64,000 bases of DNA from positions 1 to 64,000 of the forward strand of contig CAVUUF010000005.1 of assembly GCA_963744575.1 (NCBI GenBank), written 5' to 3'. Below the pieces are notes generated by a model. The model ran no database searches, was not told where the DNA came from, and worked only from the letters and a program-made list of their open reading frames with translations. A program made the position numbers and the translations under genes. The DNA is from Palsa-504 sp963744575. GTDB lineage: Bacteria > Actinomycetota > Actinomycetes > Streptosporangiales > Streptosporangiaceae. Below, in pieces: positions 7,880-15,790 of this stretch; positions within the stretch are counted from its first letter, which is position 1, and the number at the start of each line of letters is the position of its first letter.

Positions 7880-8998
7880 GTGGCGATAAGAACCAGGGCA
7901 GGCGCCACTGCGCGCCAGGCACGCGGCTCGCGGTTGCAGGCGGCCCAGCAACCGGCCCGGCTGCCGCCGGGCATCGCTTCCGTCCTTTCCGTGCTCTCCT
8001 CCTCGGCCGTAGTCGTCGACAGCAACGACCGGGTGCTCCGGGCGAGCTCCGCGGCCCGCGCGTTCGGGCTGGTCAAGGGCGATCGCCTGATGGTCAGCGA
8101 ACTGGCCGCGCTGGCCCGCCAGGTGCGCCGGGACGGCGAGATCAGGGAGGGCGAGTTCGAGGTCCCGGTGCCCAGGTTCGGCGGCCGCACGACGAGCTTC
8201 GCGGTCCGGGTGGCGCCGCTCGGCGGCGCGGTCGGCGGCGGCGGCCTGGTCCTCGTGCTCGCCGAGGACCAGACGGAGAGCCGCCGGGTGGACGAGGTCA
8301 AGCGGGACTTCGTCGCCAACACCAGCCACGAGCTCAAGACGCCGGTGGGCGCGCTGGCGCTGCTGGCCGAGACGATCGAGGATGCCGCCGACGACGCCGA
8401 GGCGGTGCGCCGGTTCGCCGGCAAGATGCGCCAGGAGGCGCAGCGGCTGACCAACCTGGTCCAGGACCTGATCACGCTATCCAGGATCCAGGCCGTCGAG
8501 CCCGTCCCTGACCCCCGCCCGGTCGGTCTCGACACGGTGGTGGCCGAGGCGGTGGACAGGTGCCGGATGAAGGCGAACGCGCGCGGCATCACGCTCGCCT
8601 CGGTCGGCTGCCGCGGCCTGTCCGTCCTCGGCGACGAGGACCTGCTGGTCACCGCGCTGCGCAACCTGCTGGAGAACGCCGTCGCCTACAGCCCGGAGCG
8701 GACCCGGGTGGTCATCAGCACCAGGAAGACCCCCGAAGGCGAAGCCGAGATCAGCGTGGCCGATCAGGGCATCGGCATCCCCGAGCGCGACCTGGAGCGG
8801 ATCTTCGAGCGGTTCTACCGGGTCGATCCGGCGCGCTCCCGCGCGACCGGCGGCACCGGCCTCGGGCTGGCCATCGTCAAGCACGTGATGGCGGCCCATA
8901 ACGGCAAGGTCACGGTGCGCAGCGTCGAGGGCGCCGGGTCCACCTTCACCCTGCGCATCCCGCTGCGGAGCGAGCATGTCAGCACCGGCGCTGCGTGA
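7880..8998 (+). CDS. senX3: SenX3-type phosphate-sensing histidine kinase lacking membrane segments
   Basis: The kinase partner of RegX3, which in actinobacteria controls phosphate starvation genes. GTG 7880 has GGAG five bases upstream; the frame opens only at 7826 and offers just a TTG at 7853 earlier. Order: PAS-like region (residues 30-125), HisKA with the phosphoacceptor His near residue 149 (TSHELKTP), then HATPase_c with N box (NLLENAVAYSP), DQGIGIP and GGTGLGLAI. Known SenX3/PhoR proteins start with one or two transmembrane helices; none is encoded here, and the N-terminus is basic and hydrophilic. Either the protein is soluble or the 5' end is altered. Confidence 0.88.
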   Translation: MAIRTRAGATARQARGSRLQAAQQPARLPPGIASVLSVLSSSAVVVDSNDRVLRASSAARAFGLVKGDRLMVSELAALARQVRRDGEIREGEFEVPVPRFGGRTTSFAVRVAPLGGAVGGGGLVLVLAEDQTESRRVDEVKRDFVANTSHELKTPVGALALLAETIEDAADDAEAVRRFAGKMRQEAQRLTNLVQDLITLSRIQAVEPVPDPRPVGLDTVVAEAVDRCRMKANARGITLASVGCRGLSVLGDEDLLVTALRNLLENAVAYSPERTRVVISTRKTPEGEAEISVADQGIGIPERDLERIFERFYRVDPARSRATGGTGLGLAIVKHVMAAHNGKVTVRSVEGAGSTFTLRIPLRSEHVSTGAA

Positions 8999-9040
8999 AC
9001 TCGTCCAGCCGCGCAGGATCCGAGAGCATCAGGAGTAGAC

Positions 9041-9727
9041 GTGACACGCGTGCTGGTAGTTGAGGATGAGGACTCGTTCAGCGACGCCATCTCGTACCTG
9101 CTGCGCAAGGAGGGGTTCGAGGTCGCGGTCTGCTCGACCGGCCCCGACGCGCTCGACACCTTCGACCGGACCGGCGCCGACCTGGTCCTGCTCGACCTGA
9201 TGCTGCCGGGCCTGCCGGGCAGCGAGGTGTGCCGGTTGCTGCGCGAGAAATCCAGCGTGCCGGTGATCATGCTGACCGCCAAGGACAGCGAGATCGACAA
9301 GGTGGTCGGGCTCGAGCTCGGCGCCGACGACTACGTGACCAAGCCGTTCTCCTCCCGCGAGCTCATCGCCCGGATGCGCGCCGTGCTCCGGCGCCGCGGC
9401 GAGCCCGACGGCGGGCCGGAGTCGGCGTTGGAGTCCGGGCCGGTGCGGATGGACGTGGACCGGCACGTGGTCACCGTCCGGGGCGGCACGGTGCAGCTCC
9501 CGCTGAAGGAGTTCGAGCTGCTCCAGGTGCTGCTGCGGAACGCCGACCGGGTGCTGACCCGGATGCAGCTCATCGACCGGGTTTGGGGGGCCGACTACGT
9601 GGGCGACACCAAGACGCTGGACGTGCACATCAAGCGGCTGCGGGCCAAGGTCGAGGTCGATCCGGCCAAGCCGCAGCACATCGTCACCGTGCGCGGCCTG
9701 GGCTACAAGTTCGAGTCGGCCGCCTGA
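9041..9727 (+). CDS. regX3: RegX3/PhoP-type OmpR-family response regulator
   Basis: A 228-residue response regulator with a receiver domain (acidic DED at residues 9-11, phosphoacceptor Asp52 in VLLDLMLPG, Lys in VTKPF) and a C-terminal winged helix ending in VRGLGYKFE. The GTG start at 9041 is 42 bases after the kinase stop, in the same operon. It would bind PHO-box repeats in promoters of phosphate-uptake genes; phoU is not next to it in this window. Confidence 0.93.
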   Translation: MTRVLVVEDEDSFSDAISYLLRKEGFEVAVCSTGPDALDTFDRTGADLVLLDLMLPGLPGSEVCRLLREKSSVPVIMLTAKDSEIDKVVGLELGADDYVTKPFSSRELIARMRAVLRRRGEPDGGPESALESGPVRMDVDRHVVTVRGGTVQLPLKEFELLQVLLRNADRVLTRMQLIDRVWGADYVGDTKTLDVHIKRLRAKVEVDPAKPQHIVTVRGLGYKFESAA

Positions 9728-9745
9728 GGTAGGCACGAACCCAGC

Positions 9746-9777
9746 CCGTTCGGGATCAAGATCTTCGGGCCGAACGG
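9746..9777. terminator. Hairpin after regX3
   Basis: Arms CCGTTCGG (9746-9753) and CCGAACGG (9770-9777) are exact complements around 16 bases that contain the palindrome AAGATCTT. It lies between regX3 and the convergent lipoprotein gene, so it could end both transcripts. There is no U-tract. Confidence 0.45.
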
Positions 9778-9801
9778 ACCTGGCGCGTGCCGCGGTGCCG
9801 G

Positions 9802-10380
9802 CTACGGCGTGGTCGTGGGGCTGGGCGAGGCGGGCGCCTTCTTCGTGCCGGTGGCCGAGGGCGACGGGACCACCGGGATGACCGGCGGGGAGTAGGTCGC
9901 GAACTCGTAGGCCTGCGGCTCGACAGGGACGCCGATGGTGATCGGCCCCGCCACGGCGAAGTTGAAGGTCAGGGTGATGCTCTCGCCGCCGTTGAGCGGG
10001 TTGGTCAGGCCGCTGAGCACCACCCTGGGCCTCGGCCCGGCCAGGTCGACCAGCTGGTTCGCGGGCAGGTTGACCGGGCCGCCGAGCAGCCGCACCGAGG
10101 ACGCGGCCCCCGGGGCGCTGACCGAAAGCAGCCGGTCGCCGTTCTGCGCGTAGATCGCCAGGAAGGCCCCGGCCCGGCCGCCGGCCGGCACCGATGTGCC
10201 CAGCGGGGCGGCGAGCACGAACACGTTGTTCAGCCTGACGTCGTTCTGGACCACGGTGGTCCCGATGCTGGCCGGGTGGAACTGCAGCGTGGGGGCGTTG
10301 AGGCCGGCCTCGCATCCGGCGAGCACGGGCACCAGCAGGGCCACGGCGCCGAGAAGCAGGCGGCGATTCCAGTGCGTCAC
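9802..10380 (-). CDS. Lipoprotein with PCu(A)C-like (DUF461) domain
   Basis: A 192-residue secreted lipoprotein: basic N-terminus, hydrophobic core and lipobox LAGC with the modified Cys at residue 23. The mature part resembles the cupredoxin-like PCu(A)C fold: AGAFLAIYAQNGDRLLSVSAP, then LTNPLNGGESITLTFNFAVAG. The Met/His copper ligands of true PCu(A)C chaperones are not evident, so copper binding is doubtful. The C-terminus is a Ser/Pro/Thr-rich tail. Surface location is secure; role unknown. Confidence 0.7.
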   Translation of the reverse strand: MTHWNRRLLLGAVALLVPVLAGCEAGLNAPTLQFHPASIGTTVVQNDVRLNNVFVLAAPLGTSVPAGGRAGAFLAIYAQNGDRLLSVSAPGAASSVRLLGGPVNLPANQLVDLAGPRPRVVLSGLTNPLNGGESITLTFNFAVAGPITIGVPVEPQAYEFATYSPPVIPVVPSPSATGTKKAPASPSPTTTP

Positions 10381-10566
10381 CTTAGCGCCTCCTCGATTTA
10401 CTCTGTCCCGTCAAGTTCGGGTCATTCAGATTCCCGCGACGGTCACCGCCGCCGCATCCGCAGCGACTGCTCGCACGGGCGAACAGGCCCATGCTCGCTA
10501 GTCGCTATCTGAATAACCCTCACGGCGCCGGACGGGAGTAAATCGTAGCGGTCGCCCGGCGCGGGG
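10381..10566. other. Intergenic spacer, no gene
   Basis: 186 bases between two minus-strand genes. It must hold the lipoprotein promoter, but no convincing element stands out and no ORF is supported. Confidence 0.5.
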
Positions 10567-11079
10567 TTAACGCGGGGTTCCGGATGAGCCGGCGCCGACC
10601 GGACGGCCGGACGGTGCGGGCCGTTCCGGCACGCCCGACGGGCGGGCGGAGCGGGTGGCGTGGCCGCTCACCGACGGCCTGGCCGTGGCCGTCGCCGGCC
10701 CCGTCGCCGGCCGTCCCGTCGCCGGCCGTCCCGTCGCCGGCGGCACCGCCGGACGGGACGCCGCCGGATGGGGGGTCGCGGCCGCCGTGGGCGGCGCGGA
10801 CCTCTGCTCGGCGGGCACCGTCGCCGGGCTGAACGTGGCCACCGAGAGCATCGCGCCCGCCACCAGGCAGACGGCCAGGATGCTGGCCAGCAGCGGCATG
10901 ACGGTGCCGTGCGCGGCAAACGGGCCGGACAGCCGCCGCAGCCGGTTCCGGCGCCGTTTCGCGCGCAGTTCCCGGTGGTAGGCCAGCACCTCGCGGTCGA
11001 GCTCGCGCGCGTCATCCGGGACCTGGATGTCGAGCGGAGGCTCGTCCCATCCCGATCCGCCGCCAGGATTCACCGTCAC
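10567..11079 (-). CDS. Single-pass membrane protein with Pro/Ala-rich tail
   Basis: A 170-residue protein not recognised as a named family. Residues 1-48 are charged with a basic RAKRRRNRLRR stretch, one hydrophobic helix spans about residues 58-82, and the extracellular remainder is low-complexity Ala/Pro/Thr/Gly/Arg. Part of the tail (ATGRP repeat) is encoded by a 15-bp minisatellite at 10691-10740. The topology predicts an N-in, C-out surface protein. Codon use is similar to its neighbours. Confidence 0.6.
   Translation of the reverse strand: MTVNPGGGSGWDEPPLDIQVPDDARELDREVLAYHRELRAKRRRNRLRRLSGPFAAHGTVMPLLASILAVCLVAGAMLSVATFSPATVPAEQRSAPPTAAATPHPAASRPAVPPATGRPATGRPATGPATATARPSVSGHATRSARPSGVPERPAPSGRPVGAGSSGTPR
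10691..10740 (-). repeat. 15-bp in-frame minisatellite
   Basis: About three copies of gtcgccggccgtccc, the first diverged, coding on the minus strand for an Ala-Thr-Gly-Arg-Pro repeat in the membrane protein tail. Confidence 0.75.
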
Positions 11080-11353
11080 CTCCGGCGCGAATTGAAGCCT
11101 TGGTTACCAGTATGACGCCAGGACCGGCGGGACGCCTCCATGGCCAAGATGCCAGGGTCTTTCCGCCGCCTCGGTTAGACTTGTAATGCGCCGCGAACCT
11201 TCAAGCGGCCGCGCCGACGTCGGCGCGGCCAGCTGAATGGTGTGGGCACGGGCCGATGACAACGGTACTGACCTGCATATTTACCCTCACGGGCGTTTTA
11301 TCGACACCGCCCGACGTGGTAAGATGGTCTTCAGCGGAAGGGGTACTTGCCAC

Positions 11354-11836
11354 ATGTCTTTCAAGGTCGGCGATACCGTCGTCTATCCCCATCACGGGGC
11401 TGCTCGCATCGAAGCGCTCGAAACTCGCACCATCAAGGGCGAGGATAAGTCCTATCTGGTCCTCAAGGTCGACAAGGGCGACCTGACCGTACGTGTCCCC
11501 GCGGACAATGCCGAGTTGGTAGGCGTGCGTGACGTCGTAGGCGCCGATGGGCTTGAGCGGGTGTTCGAGGTGCTCCGCGCCCCGCACACCGAGGAGCCGA
11601 CCAACTGGTCCAGGCGGTACAAGGCCAACCTGGAGAAGCTCGCTTCCGGTGACGTGAACAAGGTCGCCGAGGTCGTTCGGGACCTGTGGCGGCGGGACCG
11701 GGAACGCGGCCTGTCCGCGGGCGAGAAGCGGATGCTCGCCAAGGCGCGGCAGATCCTGGTGAGCGAGCTGGCGCTGGCCGAGAAGACCAACGAAGACAAG
11801 GCCGAGGCCCTGCTTGACGAGGTGCTGGCTAATTAG
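11354..11836 (+). CDS. carD: CarD/CdnL family RNA polymerase-binding regulator
   Basis: CarD binds the RNA polymerase beta subunit and stabilises open complexes at rRNA and other promoters. The ATG at 11354 yields 160 residues, the family's usual length. The Tudor-like RNAP-interaction domain comes first (FKVGDTVVYPHHGAARIEAL), followed by the helical DNA-binding domain (WSRRYKANLEKLASGD). The frame is open upstream from 11237 but lacks family similarity there. GGAAGGGG precedes the start by about ten bases, and a TAAGAT hexamer at 11321-11326 could be the -10. It heads the carD-ispF-cysS-rlmB run. Confidence 0.95.
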   Translation: MSFKVGDTVVYPHHGAARIEALETRTIKGEDKSYLVLKVDKGDLTVRVPADNAELVGVRDVVGADGLERVFEVLRAPHTEEPTNWSRRYKANLEKLASGDVNKVAEVVRDLWRRDRERGLSAGEKRMLAKARQILVSELALAEKTNEDKAEALLDEVLAN

Positions 11837-11849
11837 TCCTGTCCCCCGG

Positions 11850-12314
11850 GTGGGGATGGGAGTCGACGTACACCCGCTGACTACCTCGCGTGAGTTGCGC
11901 CTGGCTGGCCTGCTGTGGCCGGGCGAGGCGGGCCTGGACGGCCATTCGGACGGAGACGTGGCGGCGCATGCGGTCTGCACCGCGCTGCTGACCGCGGCGG
12001 GGCTCGGTGATCTCGGCGAGAACTTCGGCACCTCCCGGCCCGAATGGGCGGGCGCGTCCGGCGTGGCCCTGCTGCGCGAGACGTTCCGGCTGGTCAGCGA
12101 GGCAGGCTTCGTCATCGGCAACGTCGCGGTGCAGGTGGTCGGGAACCGGCCGCGGGTGGCGCCGCGGCGCGCCGAGGCGGAGAAGGTGCTGAGCGAGGCG
12201 TTGTCCGGCGCCGCGGTCAGCGTGTCCGCCACCACGACCGACGGGCTCGGCCTGACCGGCCGGGGCGAGGGTATCGCCGCCATCGCCACCGCCCTGGTTG
12301 TTCCCGCGAGCTGA
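11850..12314 (+). CDS. ispF: 2-C-methyl-D-erythritol 2,4-cyclodiphosphate synthase
   Basis: IspF catalyses the cyclisation step of the MEP isoprenoid pathway. Metal-site residues are visible in DVHPL (near residue 6) and the HSDGD motif near residue 40; the C-terminal TTTDGLGLTGRGEGIAA is also typical. The start is uncertain: GTG 11850 is favoured, ATG 11856 is possible, and the frame is open to a TTG at 11814 inside carD. No good ribosome binding site is seen. In related genomes ispD lies between carD and ispF; here only 13 bases separate them, so ispD is absent from this position. Confidence 0.92.
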   Translation: MGMGVDVHPLTTSRELRLAGLLWPGEAGLDGHSDGDVAAHAVCTALLTAAGLGDLGENFGTSRPEWAGASGVALLRETFRLVSEAGFVIGNVAVQVVGNRPRVAPRRAEAEKVLSEALSGAAVSVSATTTDGLGLTGRGEGIAAIATALVVPAS

Positions 12315-12338
12315 GCGGCATCCCTTAGCCTTGTCTGC

Positions 12339-13898
12339 GTGACGCTGCACCTCCATGACACCGCCGCGCGGGCGGTGCGCGAGTTCACGCCGCTCACGCC
12401 GGGCCAGGCGTCGGTGTATCTGTGCGGCGCCACCGTGCAGGCGCCACCGCACATCGGCCACCTGCGCTCGGCGGTGTGCTTCGACGTGCTGACCCGCTGG
12501 CTCGAGGCCAGCGGGTACCGGGTCACCTTCTGCCGCAACGTCACTGACGTCGAGGACAAGATCCTGCGCACCGCCCGGGCCGAGGGCGTCCCGCCCTGGA
12601 TCGTGGCCGAACGCAACCAGCGCGCCTTCACCCGGGCCTACGACGCGGTCGGCTGCCGGCCGCCGGACGTGGAGCCGCGCGCTACCGGGCACATCCCGGA
12701 GATGATCGTGCTGATCCGCCGGCTGATCGAGGGCGGCCACGCCTACCCCGGCGGCGGGGACGTGTACTTCGACGTGCATTCCTATCCCGGTTACGGCGCC
12801 CTGTCCGGTCAGCGGCTCGACCAGATGCGGCCCGCCGAGGATTCCGGCGAAACGGCGGCCAAGCGCGACCCGCGCGACTTCACGCTGTGGAAGGCGGCCA
12901 AGCCGGGCGAGCCGTCCTGGGAGACGCCCTGGGGCCCGGGGCGGCCCGGCTGGCACCTGGAGTGTTCGGCCATGTCGACCAAGTACCTGGGGTCCACGTT
13001 CGACATCCACGGCGGCGGGGTGGACCTGATCTTCCCGCACCACGAGAACGAGATCGCCCAGTCCCGGGCGGCCGGCGACGGCTTCGCCCGGTACTGGATG
13101 CACAACGGGCTGCTCGGGCTGGCCGGGGAGAAGATGAGCAAGTCCGGCGGCAACTCGCTGCTCGTCACCGACGTGCTGACCCGGGTGCGGGCGCCAGAGC
13201 TCCGCTACTACCTGGTCCAGGCGCACTACCGGTCGCTGCTTGAATACTCCGAGGAGTCGCTGGAGGAGGCGGCCGCCGCCTACCAGCGGATCGAGCGGTT
13301 CGTGGTCCGTGCCGCCGAGACACTCGGCGGTCCCGGTCCCGGCCTTGGTCCCGGTCCCGGCCTTGGTCCCGGTGCCGGCCTTGGTCCCGGTCCCGGCCTT
13401 GGTCCCGGTCTTGGTCCCGGTCCCGGTCTTGGTCCCGGTCCCGGTCTTGGTCCCGGTCCCGACCTCGGTCCCGGTCTTGGTTCCGGGACGCCCGCCGGTG
13501 AGTTCCCGGTGTCGTTCCGTTCGGCCATGGACGAGGACCTCGGCGTTCCCGCCGCGCTGGCCGTGGTGCACGCCTGCGTCCGGGACGGCAACCAGGCGCT
13601 GGCCGGGTCGGACAAGGCGGCCGTCCGGGCCAGCCTGACCCGGGTCCGGGCCATGCTGGACGTGCTCGGCCTGGACCCGCTCGCGCCGCACTGGGCCCCG
13701 GCGGGCGGCCGCCCCGGCGCGGGCGGTCGGCTGCGGGGCGTGGTCGGGTCGCTGGTGAAGCTGACCCTGCAGCAGCGGGACGCGGCCCGGGCCCGCCGCG
13801 ACTACGCGGCCGCGGACGCGATCAGGGACGGTCTGGAGGAGGTCGGCGTCGTGGTGGAAGACACCCCGGAAGGCCCGCGATGGGAGCTGAAGCGTTGA
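12339..13898 (+). CDS. cysS: Cysteinyl-tRNA synthetase with a Gly-Pro-Leu repeat insertion
   Basis: Class I aminoacyl-tRNA synthetase, 519 residues against about 465-470 in the family. The HIGH motif (PPHIGH) is near residue 38, a zinc-ligand Cys near 29, and KMSKSGGN near 265. Residues about 330-383, between the catalytic part and the C-terminal helical anticodon region, are a low-complexity Gly-Pro-Gly-Leu repeat encoded by an 18-bp minisatellite. The frame is kept and both flanks are normal, so the enzyme is probably active with a flexible linker. The rlmB start overlaps its end by 19 bases. Confidence 0.95.
   Translation: MTLHLHDTAARAVREFTPLTPGQASVYLCGATVQAPPHIGHLRSAVCFDVLTRWLEASGYRVTFCRNVTDVEDKILRTARAEGVPPWIVAERNQRAFTRAYDAVGCRPPDVEPRATGHIPEMIVLIRRLIEGGHAYPGGGDVYFDVHSYPGYGALSGQRLDQMRPAEDSGETAAKRDPRDFTLWKAAKPGEPSWETPWGPGRPGWHLECSAMSTKYLGSTFDIHGGGVDLIFPHHENEIAQSRAAGDGFARYWMHNGLLGLAGEKMSKSGGNSLLVTDVLTRVRAPELRYYLVQAHYRSLLEYSEESLEEAAAAYQRIERFVVRAAETLGGPGPGLGPGPGLGPGAGLGPGPGLGPGLGPGPGLGPGPGLGPGPDLGPGLGSGTPAGEFPVSFRSAMDEDLGVPAALAVVHACVRDGNQALAGSDKAAVRASLTRVRAMLDVLGLDPLAPHWAPAGGRPGAGGRLRGVVGSLVKLTLQQRDAARARRDYAAADAIRDGLEEVGVVVEDTPEGPRWELKR
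13329..13488 (+). repeat. 18-bp minisatellite inside cysS
   Basis: About nine units of the type ggtcccggtcccggcctt, some 12 bp, all multiples of 3, encode Gly-Pro-Gly-Pro-Gly-Leu. The reverse strand is also open and would give a spurious Gly-Thr-Lys-Thr repeat. Confidence 0.92.
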
Positions 13899-14998
13899 GC
13901 GGAGCAGGAGGCTCGAGGTCCGGCCGCTCCGGCGCCGGCCAGTCTGGTACTGGCCGCCCCGGCACCGGCCGTGCGGGATCGGGCCGGACCAAGTCGGGCA
14001 AGCCGCGCCCGGGAACCGGCGGCCAGGGGCGGCGCAAGCTGGAGGGCAAGGGCCCGACCCCGCCCGCCGTCATGCGCCCGGGGCACCCGGCGCAGCGGCG
14101 CGCCGCCGCGGCCGGGTCTGCCTCGGGCCGGGCCGGGTCTGGCTCGGGCGCGGCCGGGGCCGGTTCGGACGGGGCCCGCAGCCGGCGCCGGGATAACGAT
14201 CCCGCGTCCTCCGCCTCTGCCACCCGCCCCCCGCGCGGTTCGGGAGACGCGGCCGAGTTCGTCGCCGGGCGCAACCCGGTGGTGGAGTCGCTGCGGGCCG
14301 GCGTGCCCGCGGCGGCCCTGTACGTCGGCGCCCGCGTGCAGCACGATGAACGGATCGCCGAGGCCATCAAGCTGGCCGCGGACCGCGGCGTGGCCGTGCT
14401 CGAGGCCGGTGCCGCCGAACTCGGCCGGCTTACCGGCGGCGCGCTGCACCAGGGCCTGGCGCTGCGGGTACGCGCCTACGGCTACGCGCATCCCGACGAC
14501 CTGCTCGCCCGCGCCGCCGATGTCGGCCAGCTCCCGCTGATCGTCGCGCTGGACGGCGTCACCGACCCGCGCAACCTGGGGGCGGTGGCCCGGTCGGCGG
14601 CGGCGTTCGGCGCGCACGGGCTGGTCGTGCCGTCCCGCCGCGGCGCCGGCGTCACGGCGGGCGCCTGGAAGGCGTCCGCGGGCGCGCTGGCCCGCGTGCC
14701 CGTGGCCCGCGCGGCCAACCTGGCCCGTGCGCTGGCCTCCTACCGGGACGCCGGCGTCTTCGTGGCGGGCCTGGACGCGGCCGGTGACACGCCGGTCCGC
14801 GACCTGGACCTGGCCACCGCCCCGCTGGTCCTGGTCGTCGGGTCCGAAGGCCGGGGCCTGTCCCGGATCGTGGCCCAGGCCTGCGACGTGCTGATCCGCA
14901 TCCCGATCACGGGCCGCACCGAGTCGCTGAACGCGGGCGTGGCCGCGGGCATCGCGCTGTACGAGGTAGCCACCGTCCGGTCCCGGCCCGAGGATTAG
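13880..14998 (+). CDS. rlmB: 23S rRNA (guanosine-2'-O-)-methyltransferase RlmB (SpoU family)
   Basis: A SpoU/TrmH methyltransferase that modifies G2251 of 23S rRNA. Of 372 residues, the first 120 are a Gly/Ser/Arg-rich basic tail containing the actinobacterial GKGPTPP signature. The substrate-binding domain begins at FVAGRNPVVESLRAG. The SPOUT trefoil-knot motifs follow: DGVTDPRNLGAVARSA, LVVGSEGRGLSR, and GRTESLNAGVAAGIALYE at the end. The ATG at 13880 overlaps cysS; a TTG at 13895 is an alternative start. Confidence 0.92.
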   Translation: MGAEALSGAGGSRSGRSGAGQSGTGRPGTGRAGSGRTKSGKPRPGTGGQGRRKLEGKGPTPPAVMRPGHPAQRRAAAAGSASGRAGSGSGAAGAGSDGARSRRRDNDPASSASATRPPRGSGDAAEFVAGRNPVVESLRAGVPAAALYVGARVQHDERIAEAIKLAADRGVAVLEAGAAELGRLTGGALHQGLALRVRAYGYAHPDDLLARAADVGQLPLIVALDGVTDPRNLGAVARSAAAFGAHGLVVPSRRGAGVTAGAWKASAGALARVPVARAANLARALASYRDAGVFVAGLDAAGDTPVRDLDLATAPLVLVVGSEGRGLSRIVAQACDVLIRIPITGRTESLNAGVAAGIALYEVATVRSRPED

Positions 14999-15283
14999 CA
15001 GGGTCCCTCCGCCGCACCCGGCCACACCCCTCCGCCCCGGGTGCCGCCCCCGGCCGCCCCCGGCGCGCCGCGCGGGCGCGTCCCTCCGTCCCGGGGTGCC
15101 GCACCGGACGGGGGCGCCGCGGGCGAGCAGTGCCCGGCTGCGGCGTCTAGCCGGGTGGCAGCCCGTCATGCGAGGTAGCAGCCCAGATTGCAGCATGAGC
15201 AACTTGTGCGAAGCGGACTGGGTGATGGCGGGGGTTTGGCCCGCGATGGTGGGGCCGGACCGTGCCCGTCTGGCAAGCTGAAG
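14999..15283. other. Intergenic region, no gene supported
   Basis: GC-rich spacer after rlmB. Short ORFs on both strands here have no recognisable content. It precedes the epimerase remnant and may hold decayed coding sequence. Confidence 0.4.
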
Positions 15284-15545
15284 CTATGGCCGGGGAGAGC
15301 GAGCACTGCCGCGGTGACCGGTGCGACCGGGACGTTCGGGTTCGGCCTGATCCCGCTGCCCCTGCCTGCCGGGCCCGCGCAGTTCGCGGCCCGCGCCGTC
15401 GCGGCACTACCGTTCCTGCCACCGAACATGCAGTGGGGGGAGGCGGCCAGCCATCCGGCCACCATGGACATCACCCGGGCGAAGCGGGATCTGGGCTGGG
15501 CACCCCGCTTCATCACACTCAAGACCCTGCGGGACACCCTGCGCC
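15284..15545 (+). pseudogene. NAD(P)-dependent epimerase/dehydratase remnant with large internal deletion
   Basis: One open frame joins the N-terminal Rossmann signature TAAVTGATGTFGFG (nucleotide-binding GxxGxxG) directly to a C-terminal block (NMQWGEAASHPATMDITRAKRDLGWAPRF) typical of SDR epimerases. About 200 central residues are missing, including the catalytic YxxxK. A real start codon is not apparent. It is a deletion relic, not a functional gene. Confidence 0.65.
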
Positions 15546-15790
15546 CGGGTTCGGGCTCGGCCTCGAGTTCAGGCCCGATCAGCTCAGGATGGGCCTTGCC
15601 TTCATCCGGGTCGGACCATGACGCTGTCGTCCCCGCCAGCGCCGCAACTGTGTACTCCGCCGGTTTCTGCATCTCAGGTAGCGGTTGGCCGGACTCCGAT
15701 GGCCCTGCCAGCCATCCATTTCGTTTTTGTGATCCGCTAGGTAAGTGGCGTGCGGTGGCTGTGCGTTGATCTGTCGTGGGAGCCGAACGA

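Noticed and set aside
13329..13488. CRISPR-like repeat array
   Set aside because: Units are contiguous without spacers and keep the cysS frame; no cas genes nearby.
11829..13691. 620-residue minus-strand ORF with Gly-Thr-Lys repeats
   Set aside because: Shadow of ispF/cysS in GC-rich DNA; the repeat is the reverse strand of the cysS minisatellite.
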